DNA of 64,000 nucleotides from NCBI RefSeq assembly GCF_019857225.1, contig NZ_JAFJSY010000043.1, positions 43,304-107,303 of the forward strand, read 5' to 3'. Each line of letters starts with the position of its first letter. Within the stretch, counting starts at the first letter, position 1. Positions 25,701 through 33,091 of this stretch are shown here, piece by piece. Source of the DNA: Streptomyces plumbidurans. GTDB lineage: Bacteria > Actinomycetota > Actinomycetes > Streptomycetales > Streptomycetaceae. Position numbers and translations under genes: made by a program. The notes under the pieces are model-generated. The model was not told where the DNA came from. It saw only the letters and a list, made by a program, of their open reading frames with translations, and made no database searches.

Positions 25701-26540
25701 TCAGACGTCGCTGCGCACGAGCCGGTACGCCGCTCCGCCCAGCGCCAGCGCCGTCCAGCAGAGGAAGACCAGCAGCCCGGCACCCGGCGACAGGGTCGTG
25801 GAGTCGTGGGTCAGCGCGAACAGCGACTGCCCGGCGTTGGACGGCAGATAGGGGCTGATGTTGTCCTGCCAGGAGCTCGGCAGCAGCGAGATCAGTCCGG
25901 GGATCAGCATGAGGGCGGCCACCAGTACCGAGATGCCGCCGGCCACCGACCGCAGGAGCGCGCCCAAGGCCGTACCGATCACGCCGACCAGACCGAGGTA
26001 GAGCCCAGCACCCAGCAGGCTGCGCAGGACTCCGGCGTGCGAGAGGCCCATGGCCGCGGGCGTGCCCGAGACGATCCCGCTGCCGATCAGGAAGGCGACG
26101 AACGCCCCTACGGTGCTCACCGCCAGCGCGACCAGCCCGAACACTCCTGCTTTGGACCACAGCACCGGCAGGCGGCGAGGCACCGCGGCGAGCGTCGAGC
26201 GGATCATGCCGGTGGAGTACTCCCCCGCGGTGACCAGCACGCCGAGCACGCCCAGGGCCAGCTGGGCGAAGTTCGTCCCGAATAGGGACAGGCTCACGGC
26301 CGTCGAGTCGGCGAAGTCAGGGTCCATGTGGCCGGAGTTGATCCCCGACTTGTAGCGACTCGCGGCGATCAGGCCGAACGCCACCAGGAACAGCAGGGCG
26401 AGGCCCAGGGTGATCCAGGTCGAGCGGAGGGACCACAGTTTGGCCCACTCGGAGGCGAGCACGCGCCGTCCTGTCACCCGGTAGGCGGGACGGGCGGGGA
26501 TGGGCGTGACTTCCTCGGCGGTTGTGGTGAGGGTGCTCAT
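25701..26540 (-). CDS. ABC-2 type transporter permease
   Basis: This is a 279-aa membrane subunit. An N-terminal cytoplasmic stretch leads to LASEWAKLWSLRSTWITLGLALLFLVAFGLIA, typical of actinomycete ABC-2 permeases. Five more helices follow (FAQLALGVLGVLVTAGEYSTGMI with the conserved E-Y/F-S-T-G motif, and others). ATG 26540 overlaps the ATPase stop (ATGA). With the ATPase it should form a heterodimeric exporter of a lipid, peptide or drug. Confidence 0.92.
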   Translation of the reverse strand: MSTLTTTAEEVTPIPARPAYRVTGRRVLASEWAKLWSLRSTWITLGLALLFLVAFGLIAASRYKSGINSGHMDPDFADSTAVSLSLFGTNFAQLALGVLGVLVTAGEYSTGMIRSTLAAVPRRLPVLWSKAGVFGLVALAVSTVGAFVAFLIGSGIVSGTPAAMGLSHAGVLRSLLGAGLYLGLVGVIGTALGALLRSVAGGISVLVAALMLIPGLISLLPSSWQDNISPYLPSNAGQSLFALTHDSTTLSPGAGLLVFLCWTALALGGAAYRLVRSDV

Positions 26541-27475
26541 GCGGGCCTCCCGAGGCTCTCGAGTCCGGTCGTGGAACCGTGGTACTCCACGGCATCCCTG
26601 GTCAGGTCCATGAACGCCGTCTCCAGAGAGACCGTCCGCGCGCTCAGCTCGAACAGCGCGATCCCGTGCTCCGCCGCCTTCAGCCCGACCTCACGTGCGG
26701 TCAGCCCGGTCACCTGCAGTTCCTCGGAGCCGATCCGGCCGGTGACCTCGACGCCCGGTCCGGCCAGCACGTCCCGGAGCCGCGCCGGGTCCTGCGTCGC
26801 GACCGTGACCGTGTCGCCGCCTGCCTTGCGGATCAGGTCTCCCACGGTCGTGTCGGCCAGCAGCCGTCCGCGCCCCACGATGATCAGGTGGTCCGCCACG
26901 AGAGCCATCTCGCTCATCAGGTGCGAGGACACGAACACCGTGCGGCCCTCGTCGGCGAGCGCCTGGAGCAGGTTGCGGATCCAGAGCACGCCCTCCGGGT
27001 CCAGCCCGTTGACCGGTTCGTCCAGCATCACGGTCTGCGGATCGCCCAGGAGCGCCGCGGCGATGCCCAGCCGCTGGCCCATTCCGAGGGAGAAGGCGCC
27101 GGCCCGCTGGTTCGCCACGCTGCCCAGCCCGGCGAGATCGATGACCTCGTCGACCCGGCTGCGCGGGATGCCGTGCGTGAGCGCGAGGGCCCGGAGGTGG
27201 TTGTACGCGGAGCGGCCCGGGTGGATCGACTTTGCCTCCAGCAGGGCGCCCACTTCCTGCAGCGGTGCCTGATGGCGGGCGTAGTGGCGTCCGTTGACGG
27301 TGACGGAGCCGCTCGTGGGGGCGTCAAGGCCCACGATCATGCGCATCGTCGTGGACTTGCCCGCGCCGTTGGGTCCCAGAAAGCCGGTCACCGTGCCGGG
27401 CTTCACCACGAAGTCCAGCCCGTCGACGGCCGTCTTCTCGCCGTACCGCTTGGTCAACTGCCGTGAGTCGATCAT
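26537..27475 (-). CDS. ABC transporter ATP-binding protein (BcrA/DrrA-like)
   Basis: This is a 312-aa ATPase subunit. ATG 27475 has AGGGAG 7 bases upstream. The Walker A site is GPNGAGKSTT; the signature is SLGMGQRLGIAAALL (LGMGQ in place of LSGGQ, as in BcrA/DrrA-type exporters). Walker B is TVMLDEPVNGLDPEG and the H-loop is VFVSSHLMSEM. The C-terminal 90 residues form an accessory domain. It heads the operon ATPase-permease-kinase-regulator. The family often gives self-protection against peptides such as bacitracin or against anthracyclines; which applies here is unknown. Confidence 0.93.
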   Translation of the reverse strand: MIDSRQLTKRYGEKTAVDGLDFVVKPGTVTGFLGPNGAGKSTTMRMIVGLDAPTSGSVTVNGRHYARHQAPLQEVGALLEAKSIHPGRSAYNHLRALALTHGIPRSRVDEVIDLAGLGSVANQRAGAFSLGMGQRLGIAAALLGDPQTVMLDEPVNGLDPEGVLWIRNLLQALADEGRTVFVSSHLMSEMALVADHLIIVGRGRLLADTTVGDLIRKAGGDTVTVATQDPARLRDVLAGPGVEVTGRIGSEELQVTGLTAREVGLKAAEHGIALFELSARTVSLETAFMDLTRDAVEYHGSTTGLESLGRPA

Positions 27476-27582
27476 CCGTGCTCTCCCTGTCGGGTCCGGC
27501 GTCCATCGCCGCCTCACCGGCCACGCTAAGCGCCGGATCACCCCGATCCCGTGGTACCGGGAGGCTGAACCACCGGGGCGGT

Positions 27583-27600
27583 GTAGTACCGCGGTACTAC
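27583..27600. promoter_or_regulatory. 18-bp perfect palindrome upstream of ABC-two-component operon
   Basis: GTAGTACCGCGGTACTAC (27583-27600) is fully self-complementary and lies about 110 bases upstream of the ATPase start, in the 250-base region that separates it from the next gene on the same strand. NarL-type regulators bind such inverted sites, so control by the operon's own regulator is a reasonable guess. Confidence 0.55.
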
Positions 27601-27725
27601 GCCGCTGCCTGCGGTGACGGCACGTGTCGCGCTGCCTTTCGCCGGGCGGGCGAGCCACTGTTCCGCGCGTGGCCAGGACCACGGTGACCAAGAGCGGGAC
27701 GTGGACGCCGATCGTGGTCACCGGA

Positions 27726-28139
27726 TCACGGCCCGTCCTCGTCGTGTCCGGCGTCCTGCCCGCCCAGAAGGCGCTGCAGCAACTGCTCGTCCTCCGGCGA
27801 GAGTTCGGACACGAAGCGGGACAGCACGGCCGCTCGATCCGAGCCGCGCTCCAGCAGGCTGTGCATCCGTACGGCGGTATCGGCGGCCTCGTCCCGGACG
27901 GGTGCGTAGGCGTAGCCGCGGTCGGCGGGCTGCCGTACGAGCATGCCCTTGGCGTGCAGACGGGAAAGGATCGTCAGCACTGTCGTGTAGGCGAGGTTCC
28001 CGGGCAGCTGTTCCAGGACCTGACGTCCGGTCAGCGGCCCGTCCGCGGCCCACAGGGCTCCGAGGACGGCGCTCTCCAGCTCCCCGCGCGCCCGCCTGCC
28101 GGCCGCTGCACCGCCTTCGCCGCTGTTCCGGTCGCGCAC
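27726..28139 (-). CDS. BlaI/MecI-family repressor
   Basis: This is a 137-aa winged-helix repressor. GTG 28139 has AAAGGCGG six bases upstream. The motif GELESAVLGALWAADGPLTGRQVLEQLPGNLAYTTVLTILSRLHAKGMLVRQPADRGYAYAPV is the BlaI fold, including the recognition helix (AYTTVLTILSRL). The C-terminal dimer helices (VLSRFVSELSPEDEQLLQRLL) hold the region that is cleaved in BlaI. It is one of two such repressors in 2 kb. A CTAC-N5-GTAG element lies 45 bases upstream of its start, consistent with autoregulation. Confidence 0.9.
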   Translation of the reverse strand: MRDRNSGEGGAAAGRRARGELESAVLGALWAADGPLTGRQVLEQLPGNLAYTTVLTILSRLHAKGMLVRQPADRGYAYAPVRDEAADTAVRMHSLLERGSDRAAVLSRFVSELSPEDEQLLQRLLGGQDAGHDEDGP

Positions 28140-28183
28140 CGTGCACCGCCTTTCGACACGACGGCCCAGCGTAGCGGGATCTA

Positions 28184-28196
28184 CTACGGCTTGTAG
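28184..28196. promoter_or_regulatory. BlaI-type operator half-sites, CTAC-N5-GTAG
   Basis: CTAC at 28184-28187 and GTAG at 28193-28196 lie upstream of the BlaI repressor gene (start 28139). They match the dyads before the second BlaI gene, which have six bases between the arms. Confidence 0.5.
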
Positions 28197-28317
28197 GAAG
28201 CGGGACGGGTCTCCTCCCCCGACCGGCTTGTCGCGACACCGCGCAGGCCCTGCAGGGGTGGCCGATCGCCGGGCACGGGACCCGGCAAGCGGCGCGTCCA
28301 CCCGTGACCGGACCGGA

Positions 28318-29247
28318 TCAGGGACCTTCCTCGCCTTGGGCGACCTCGACCGCGTGATGAAAGTCGATGACGCCGGCCGCCCCCGCGGCGACGGAGAAGA
28401 GCGCGCAGACCACAAGGAGGAACGCGGTGGGGCGCGTCGCTCGCGAGCGTCTCCCGGCGGGGGCGAGGAGGGCCGCGACTCGTTGTGGGACCGGACCGGT
28501 GGTCGCCGCGGGCGCGAAGTCCGGGCGGCTGGAGGGGGAGGCGTTGCCCGCGAGGGCGGCGCGTGCGATGGCAGTGGCGATCAGACGGCGATTTCCGATG
28601 ACGCCGGCGGCGGCCTCGTCGGCGGCCCGCTCGGCGGCGAGCCGGATGTCGTCGCGCGCTCGGCGCAGGGCCGGGTGGCAGTGGGCGGCGAGTTCGGCGG
28701 CGGCGAGGAAGTAGTGGTGGCCCGCCCGGTTGTGGGCACGTTCATGGGCGAAGAGCGCCTCGCGCTCGACCGGTCCCAGACTGCGCAGCATCGCGGTGGT
28801 GACGACGATGCGGTGGGGTCGTCCGGGCAGGGCATAGGCGTCCGCGTGGGGCGAGTCGACGACGCAGAGGTCACCGGCTGCCGGACGGCGGTCGGCCTGC
28901 GTCCGGGCGGCGCGGAAAGCGCGGGCCTGCCGGAGGGCCGAGCGCACGAGAGTCAGGACGCTGAGGGTGAGCACCCCGGTGGCCGCCGTCGCCGCGGGAA
29001 CAACGACGTAGTCGGAAGGTGTGCGCAGCGGGTGGATGAGTTCACCCAGGGTGGCGAAGGCGGGGAGCTTGAGCAGTCCGGTCAGGACCAGGGCTCCGAG
29101 AGCGGCGACGCAGGCTCCCGCCAAGGCCAGGGCCGATGCGGTCAGGACCCACAGGGCGGTGGCGGGGGCGAGACGGTCGAGGGTCCGCCGGGCCAGCGTC
29201 GGCGCGAGGAAGGGAAGGATCAGCGGGACGAGCAGTACGGCGGTCAT
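28318..29247 (-). CDS. M56-family membrane metallopeptidase (BlaR1/MecR1-like, no sensor domain)
   Basis: This is a 309-aa membrane protease. Hydrophobic helices are near residues 2-20, 30-60, 80-103 and 274-293. The zinc site is HERAH (His168, Glu169, His172), with ERAAD (from Glu206) as the likely third ligand, the usual M56 arrangement. Members of the family cut BlaI-type repressors after sensing envelope damage. The penicillin-binding C-terminal domain of BlaR1 is absent, so beta-lactam sensing is not implied. ATG 29247 overlaps the upstream BlaI stop (ATGA). It sits between two BlaI genes, both candidate substrates. Confidence 0.92.
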   Translation of the reverse strand: MTAVLLVPLILPFLAPTLARRTLDRLAPATALWVLTASALALAGACVAALGALVLTGLLKLPAFATLGELIHPLRTPSDYVVVPAATAATGVLTLSVLTLVRSALRQARAFRAARTQADRRPAAGDLCVVDSPHADAYALPGRPHRIVVTTAMLRSLGPVEREALFAHERAHNRAGHHYFLAAAELAAHCHPALRRARDDIRLAAERAADEAAAGVIGNRRLIATAIARAALAGNASPSSRPDFAPAATTGPVPQRVAALLAPAGRRSRATRPTAFLLVVCALFSVAAGAAGVIDFHHAVEVAQGEEGP

Positions 29248-29615
29248 CGCTCGTCACCGTCCAGGAGCTGGCGCAGGATCTGCTCGTCGCCCGGATTGAG
29301 CTGGGCGACGAAGCGGGCCAGAACCGTCTCCCGGTCGCTGTCCCGGTCGAGTTCGCTGTGCATTCGTCGGGCCGTCAGGCCGGGAGCGTCCTGCACGGGG
29401 AAGTAGACGTACCCACGCCCCTGCCGCTCACGGCTGACGATGCCCTTCTCGTGCAGACGGGTCAGGATCGTCGCCACCGTCGTGCGCGCCAGGCCGGTGC
29501 CGAGTTCGGTCTGTACCCGCCCGGGCGTGAGCGGGATTCCTGCGGCCCACAGTGCCGCCATGACGGCCGCTTCGAGCTCACCGGCGGGCCGCCTCTCATC
29601 ACGCGAGTCGGTCAT
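29244..29615 (-). CDS. BlaI/MecI-family repressor (second copy)
   Basis: This is a 123-aa repressor starting MTDSRDERRPAGELEAAVMAALW at ATG 29615 (GGGAAG upstream; GTG 29630 also possible). The winged helix includes LARTTVATILTRLHEKGIVSRERQGRGYVYFPV. The dimer helices end LARFVAQLNPGDEQILRQLLDGDE. It is coupled to the M56 protease by ATGA. Two CTAC-N6-GTAG dyads at 29642-29674, just upstream, separate it from the divergent DedA-PAP2-PAP2 genes. It is therefore the best candidate for controlling both directions. Confidence 0.92.
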   Translation of the reverse strand: MTDSRDERRPAGELEAAVMAALWAAGIPLTPGRVQTELGTGLARTTVATILTRLHEKGIVSRERQGRGYVYFPVQDAPGLTARRMHSELDRDSDRETVLARFVAQLNPGDEQILRQLLDGDER

Positions 29616-29641
29616 GGGAACTTCCCTCACTCCACGATCGT

Positions 29642-29674
29642 CTACAGTTGCGTAGACCGTCTACAGGATTGTAG
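29642..29674. promoter_or_regulatory. two BlaI-type operators, CTAC-N6-GTAG
   Basis: CTACagttgcGTAG lies at 29642-29655 and CTACaggattGTAG at 29661-29674, 5 bases apart. Both have 4-base arms and a 6-base spacer, the pattern expected for BlaI-family dimers (TACA/TGTA core). They lie between the divergent BlaI gene and the DedA gene, 69 bases from the DedA start. Confidence 0.7.
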
Positions 29675-29742
29675 TCGCTTGTCGGATGCCTTCGCCGCGG
29701 CGCATCCGGCGGTCCGGACGAACCACGAAGGGGCTTTCGACG

Positions 29743-30411
29743 ATGACCACAGCCATGCACCTATCGTCGCAGCTCGCTGTCAATGTGCTGGACGCACGCT
29801 CACTGCTGTCCGCCTTCGGCGTGCTGGGCGTGGGCGTGGCGCTGTTCGCCGAGACCGGACTGCTGATCGGCTTCTTCCTGCCGGGCGACTCGCTCCTCTT
29901 CACGGCCGGCCTGCTGTGCACCGGCACCGCCGACCGCGGCCTGAAGCTGTCGCTCGGCCCGCTTCTGGTCGCCGCTGCGGTGGGGGCCCTGGCGGGCTCG
30001 CAGTGCGGATATCTCCTCGGCCGAAGAGCAGGCGGCGCCCTGCTCGCCCGAAGCCGCTCGGCCCGCCTGCACGAGGGCGCGAAACGCGCGGAGGAACTGC
30101 TGGAGCGCTACGGGCACGCGAAGGCGATCGTGCTCGCCCGCTTCGTCCCGGTCGTTCGCACGGTCCTGAATCCGATGGCAGGCGCCTTGCGGGTGCCGAT
30201 AGGAACGTTCTCCCTCTGGCAGGTCACCGGCGGGCTGGTGTGGAGCCTGGGTCTCACGCTGGCGGGCTACGCGCTGGGCTCCTCCGTGCCGAACGTGGAC
30301 CGGTATCTGCTCCCGATGGTCGCGGTGATCGTGATCCTGTCCCTGATCCCGCTCGCCTCGGAGATATACCGCTCGCGGCAGGCGGCGAGGGCGAAGGAGG
30401 CGCAGGGATGA
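29743..30411 (+). CDS. DedA/VTT-family membrane protein (candidate undecaprenyl-phosphate translocase)
   Basis: This is a 222-aa membrane protein. ATG 29743 follows GAAGGGG at 9 bases. The DedA pattern is clear: LFAETGLLIGFFLPGDSLLFTAGLL (E then F/LPG-x-S/E), GALAGSQCGYLLGRRAGG, then ARFVPVVRTVLNPMAGALRVPIGTFSLWQVTGGLVWSLGLTLAGYALG (R-F-x-P-x-x-R). The essential Arg and Glu are present. Some DedA proteins (UptA) return undecaprenyl phosphate to the inner face of the membrane. Its stop overlaps the next ATG (ATGA), and the two PAP2 phosphatases that follow could make that substrate. Substrate identity is inference. Confidence 0.9.
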   Translation: MTTAMHLSSQLAVNVLDARSLLSAFGVLGVGVALFAETGLLIGFFLPGDSLLFTAGLLCTGTADRGLKLSLGPLLVAAAVGALAGSQCGYLLGRRAGGALLARSRSARLHEGAKRAEELLERYGHAKAIVLARFVPVVRTVLNPMAGALRVPIGTFSLWQVTGGLVWSLGLTLAGYALGSSVPNVDRYLLPMVAVIVILSLIPLASEIYRSRQAARAKEAQG

Positions 30412-31013
30412 CGGCCGCCTTCGACGGGTCGTCCATCGACGGCTCCGCCTACACCGCCGTGGTCCACCTCGCCGACCATTCTCCCACGTGGCTGGACGAC
30501 ACGGTGTCGGCGTGGTCGACCTACGGTCTCGCCCTGTTCGCGGTGCTCATGACCATCGGCTGGTGGGGCGCCCGTCGGGTGGGCGCCACCGCGTCGTTGA
30601 CGGCGCTGGCGGTGCCCTTCGTCGTGGTCGTGGGCTACGGAGTCGATGCCGCGCTGAAGCTGCTGGTGCGTGAGGACCGGCCCTGCCAGAGCCTGCGGGT
30701 GTCCACCCTGGAGGCATGTCCGGCGCCGGGTGACTGGTCCTTCCCCAGCAACCACGCGGCCGTCGCCGCAGCCGCGGCCGTCGCCCTGCTGTACGTCTCC
30801 CGCCGACTCGGCGCCGTTGCCACGGTGGCCGCCGTAACGATCGCCGCCTCGCGGGTCTGGGTCGGCGCGCACTACCCCCACGACGTCGTGGCAGGGATCG
30901 TGGTGGGTGCCCTCACCGCCCTGCTCGCCATGCCGGTGTCACGCGCCCGGGCGGACGCCCTGGCCGGGAGACTCACCGCCACCCGGCTACGCCCCCTGCT
31001 GGTGGCGTCATGA
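30408..31013 (+). CDS. PAP2-superfamily membrane phosphatase
   Basis: This is a 201-aa integral membrane phosphatase with about five helices. The three-part active site is complete: KLLVREDRP, then PSNHAA (H acting as general acid; N replaces G), and SRVWVGAHYPHDVVAG with the nucleophilic His. It is translationally coupled to the DedA gene (ATGA). PAP2 proteins dephosphorylate lipid phosphates outside the membrane. In this setting undecaprenyl pyrophosphate is the likely substrate, as for BcrC/PgpB. Confidence 0.9.
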   Translation: MTAAFDGSSIDGSAYTAVVHLADHSPTWLDDTVSAWSTYGLALFAVLMTIGWWGARRVGATASLTALAVPFVVVVGYGVDAALKLLVREDRPCQSLRVSTLEACPAPGDWSFPSNHAAVAAAAAVALLYVSRRLGAVATVAAVTIAASRVWVGAHYPHDVVAGIVVGALTALLAMPVSRARADALAGRLTATRLRPLLVAS

Positions 31014-31795
31014 AGCGCGGCGACGTCCCCGAACTGGCCGGCAGTTGCGGTATCGGAGCATGGACGGCGTTCGGCGTGCTGACCATGGTCGTCGTGGGCC
31101 ATGACGGCAAGCCGCTGTTCGCGGACCACCGCGTTCTCACGTGGTCCGTCGGCCACCGGCCGGACGTGGCAGTGGCATTCGCCCACGGCCTGACCGCCAC
31201 AGGGACGGGTGTCGTCCCGTACGTGCTGGCGGTGCTCGCCGGCATCATCGCGGGACGGACCCTCCGGCAGCGTGCGCTGGCCCTCGCGCTCTGTCTGGCC
31301 TGTCTCGGAGTGGGCCAGGCGCTGCGGTACGGCGTGATGGCACTCGTCACTCGGCCACGGCCACCCCAGACGGACTGGGCCACCCATGCCTCGGGCTGGG
31401 CCTTCCCGTCCGGACACACCACGACTGCTGCCCTCACGGCGGGACTGCTGATAGTCGCGGTCTGCGTGCGCGGTCTCCGCGGCAAGACTCCGCTCGCCCT
31501 GGCCATCGGCTGCTGGGGCGCCCTGGTCGGGCTGACCCGTCCCTACCTCGGCGTGCACTGGTTCACGGACGTGGTCGGCGGCTGGCTGTTCGCCCTCGGC
31601 TGGCTGGGGGTGTGCCTGGGCACGGTGGCCCGCTGGCTGCCCGAACGTTGGACCGCCGGCACCACGCAATCGGGCGCAGTGCAGGGCGGGGCCGGGGCGG
31701 CGGAATCAGCGGAACCGGCGGGCGGCCGGGGCGACAGGACGAGGACGTGCGGGCCGAGGGAGGGCCGCGCGGCAGACCCTCCCGGTCGTCGATGA
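31010..31795 (+). CDS. PAP2-superfamily membrane phosphatase (second)
   Basis: This is a 261-aa membrane phosphatase, again overlapping its predecessor (ATGA). Active-site motifs are LRYGVMALVTRPRPP, FPSGHTTTAA and TRPYLGVHWFTDVVGG. The last 55 residues after the final helix are Gly/Ala/Arg-rich and cytoplasmic. It differs in sequence from the first PAP2 protein and has the canonical PSGH. Two PAP2 enzymes next to a DedA protein would recycle both newly flipped and spent lipid carrier. This pairing is inferred from context. Confidence 0.9.
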   Translation: MKRGDVPELAGSCGIGAWTAFGVLTMVVVGHDGKPLFADHRVLTWSVGHRPDVAVAFAHGLTATGTGVVPYVLAVLAGIIAGRTLRQRALALALCLACLGVGQALRYGVMALVTRPRPPQTDWATHASGWAFPSGHTTTAALTAGLLIVAVCVRGLRGKTPLALAIGCWGALVGLTRPYLGVHWFTDVVGGWLFALGWLGVCLGTVARWLPERWTAGTTQSGAVQGGAGAAESAEPAGGRGDRTRTCGPREGRAADPPGRR

Positions 31796-31840
31796 CGAAC
31801 ACGTTCTTCGTGACGCGCTGGTGAGGGGACTAGTGCTGCG

Positions 31841-31897
31841 GCCGTAGATCGCCGGTGAGACGTCCCACCGAAGCCGTAGATCGCTGATGAGGCGTCC
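31841..31897. repeat. 25-bp direct repeat, 32-bp period
   Basis: Bases 31841-31865 and 31873-31897 match at 22 of 25 positions (both begin GCCGTAGATCGC). They lie between the end of the PAP2 gene and the MerR gene, on the far side of a convergent pair. Only two copies exist, so this is not a CRISPR array. Confidence 0.7.
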
Positions 31898-31909
31898 GAT
31901 CGACCTCGC

Positions 31910-32287
31910 CTACGGGTGCGTGTCCGTGATCGCGATGACCTCGTCGAGGCGGTCCAGAGCGGCCTGCAGGTCGTCGACCTTGGCTTGGATGCGGTCGCGC
32001 TCGGCGCGCAGCATGGCTCGTTGATCGGCGTCGGTGTGCCCGGAGTCCCAGCACGGAAGGAGTTCCGCGATCCTTCGGCTGGTCAGGCCGGCGGCGAACA
32101 TCTGCTGGAAGAAGCGCACCAGGGTGACGGCGTCCTGCCGGTAGAGGCGCTGGCCGGACGGGCTGCGCTCGGAGATGAGCAGCCCCTGCTGCTCGTAGTA
32201 GCGCACGGCGCGTGTCGAGACGCCAGCGGCCCGCGCCACCTCGCCGATGCGGACGAGCCGACCGGCCGCGGTCTCTGTGACGGTCAT
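31910..32287 (-). CDS. MerR-family transcriptional regulator
   Basis: This is a 125-aa regulator. ATG 32287 has GAGGGG seven bases upstream. The DNA-binding domain is LVRIGEVARAAGVSTRAVRYYEQQGLLISERSPSGQRLYRQDAVTLVRFFQQMFAAG, followed by a coiled-coil (QRAMLRAERDRIQAKVDDLQAALDRLDEVI). Cys ligands for metal sensing are absent at the usual places; only one Cys is visible. It is divergent from a short-chain dehydrogenase whose promoter has the long spacer that MerR proteins remodel, so this is an activator of the dehydrogenase. Confidence 0.9.
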   Translation of the reverse strand: MTVTETAAGRLVRIGEVARAAGVSTRAVRYYEQQGLLISERSPSGQRLYRQDAVTLVRFFQQMFAAGLTSRRIAELLPCWDSGHTDADQRAMLRAERDRIQAKVDDLQAALDRLDEVIAITDTHP

Positions 32288-32323
32288 GGTGATGCCCCTC
32301 ACCCCGGTCCTGACGACCAGCAC

Positions 32324-32355
32324 TTGCCTTTGACGTTAACGTCAGGTTTTAGCGT
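32324..32355 (+). promoter_or_regulatory. MerR-type promoter with long spacer and central palindrome
   Basis: TTGCCT (-35, 32324-32329) and TAGCGT (-10, 32350-32355) are 20 bases apart. The spacer contains the perfect 14-base palindrome TGACGTTAACGTCA (32331-32344). This is the classic MerR-activated layout. The expected transcription start coincides with the ATG at 32363. Confidence 0.75.
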
Positions 32356-32362
32356 ACCGGTC

Positions 32363-33091
32363 ATGGACATCAACAACTCAGTCGCCCTTGTCACCGGAGC
32401 CAATCGCGGCCTGGGCCGCGCCTTCGCCCAGCGTCTGCTCGAACGGGGCGCGCGCAAGGTCTACGCGACGGCCCGCCGACCGGAGTCCGTGGACCTGCCC
32501 GGGGTCGAGGTGCTGTCCCTCGACATCACCGATCCCGCATCCGTGCAGGCCGCCGCCGAGGCCGCCCCGGACGTCTCGCTGCTCGTCAACAACGCCGGGA
32601 TCCAGACGGGGACCGACCTGGTGACCGGTTCGCTGGACGCGGTGCGGCACGAGATGGAGACCAACATGTTCGGCCACCTGGGAATGATCCGGGAGTTCGC
32701 GCCGGCGCTCGCCAGGAACGGCGGGGGTGCGATCGTCAACGTCCTCTCCGCCATGTCGTGGTTCGGGGGCAAGGGCGCAGGCGCCTACCACCTGACCAAG
32801 GCCGCCGCATGGGCCATGACCAACAGCGTCCGCCCGGAGCTCGCCGAGCAGGGCACGCTCGTAACGGCGGTGCATCTCGGCCTGGCCGACACCGACATGG
32901 CCGTGGGCTGGCCCGTGGACAAGATCGCCCCGTCCGACCTGGCCGACACGGCGCTCGACGGTGTCGAAGCGGGCTCCGCCGAAGTCCTCGCCGACCAGTG
33001 GAGTCGGGACGTCAAGTCCCGGCTGCCGCTGACACCGGAAGAGTTCAACGCCGCGATGGATCGCGCGATGGCGGCGTTGACGGCGGCCTGA
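32363..33091 (+). CDS. short-chain dehydrogenase/reductase
   Basis: This is a 242-aa classical SDR. NADP-binding motifs are VALVTGANRGLGRAFAQRL and LLVNNAG. The catalytic set is Ser in NVLSAMSWF, Tyr in AYHLTKAA (Y-x-x-x-K) and the Lys. No Shine-Dalgarno sequence precedes ATG 32363. The MerR promoter places the transcript start at or within two bases of it, so the mRNA is probably leaderless. The reaction is oxidation or reduction of an unknown alcohol/carbonyl. Confidence 0.9.
   Translation: MDINNSVALVTGANRGLGRAFAQRLLERGARKVYATARRPESVDLPGVEVLSLDITDPASVQAAAEAAPDVSLLVNNAGIQTGTDLVTGSLDAVRHEMETNMFGHLGMIREFAPALARNGGGAIVNVLSAMSWFGGKGAGAYHLTKAAAWAMTNSVRPELAEQGTLVTAVHLGLADTDMAVGWPVDKIAPSDLADTALDGVEAGSAEVLADQWSRDVKSRLPLTPEEFNAAMDRAMAALTAA

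Noticed and set aside
28318..29247. Beta-lactam resistance sensor BlaR1
   Set aside because: The protein lacks the penicillin-binding C-terminal domain and no beta-lactamase is adjacent; only the M56 protease part is present.
31841..31897. CRISPR array
   Set aside because: Only two imperfect copies 32 bases apart, no spacers of regular length and no cas gene in the window.
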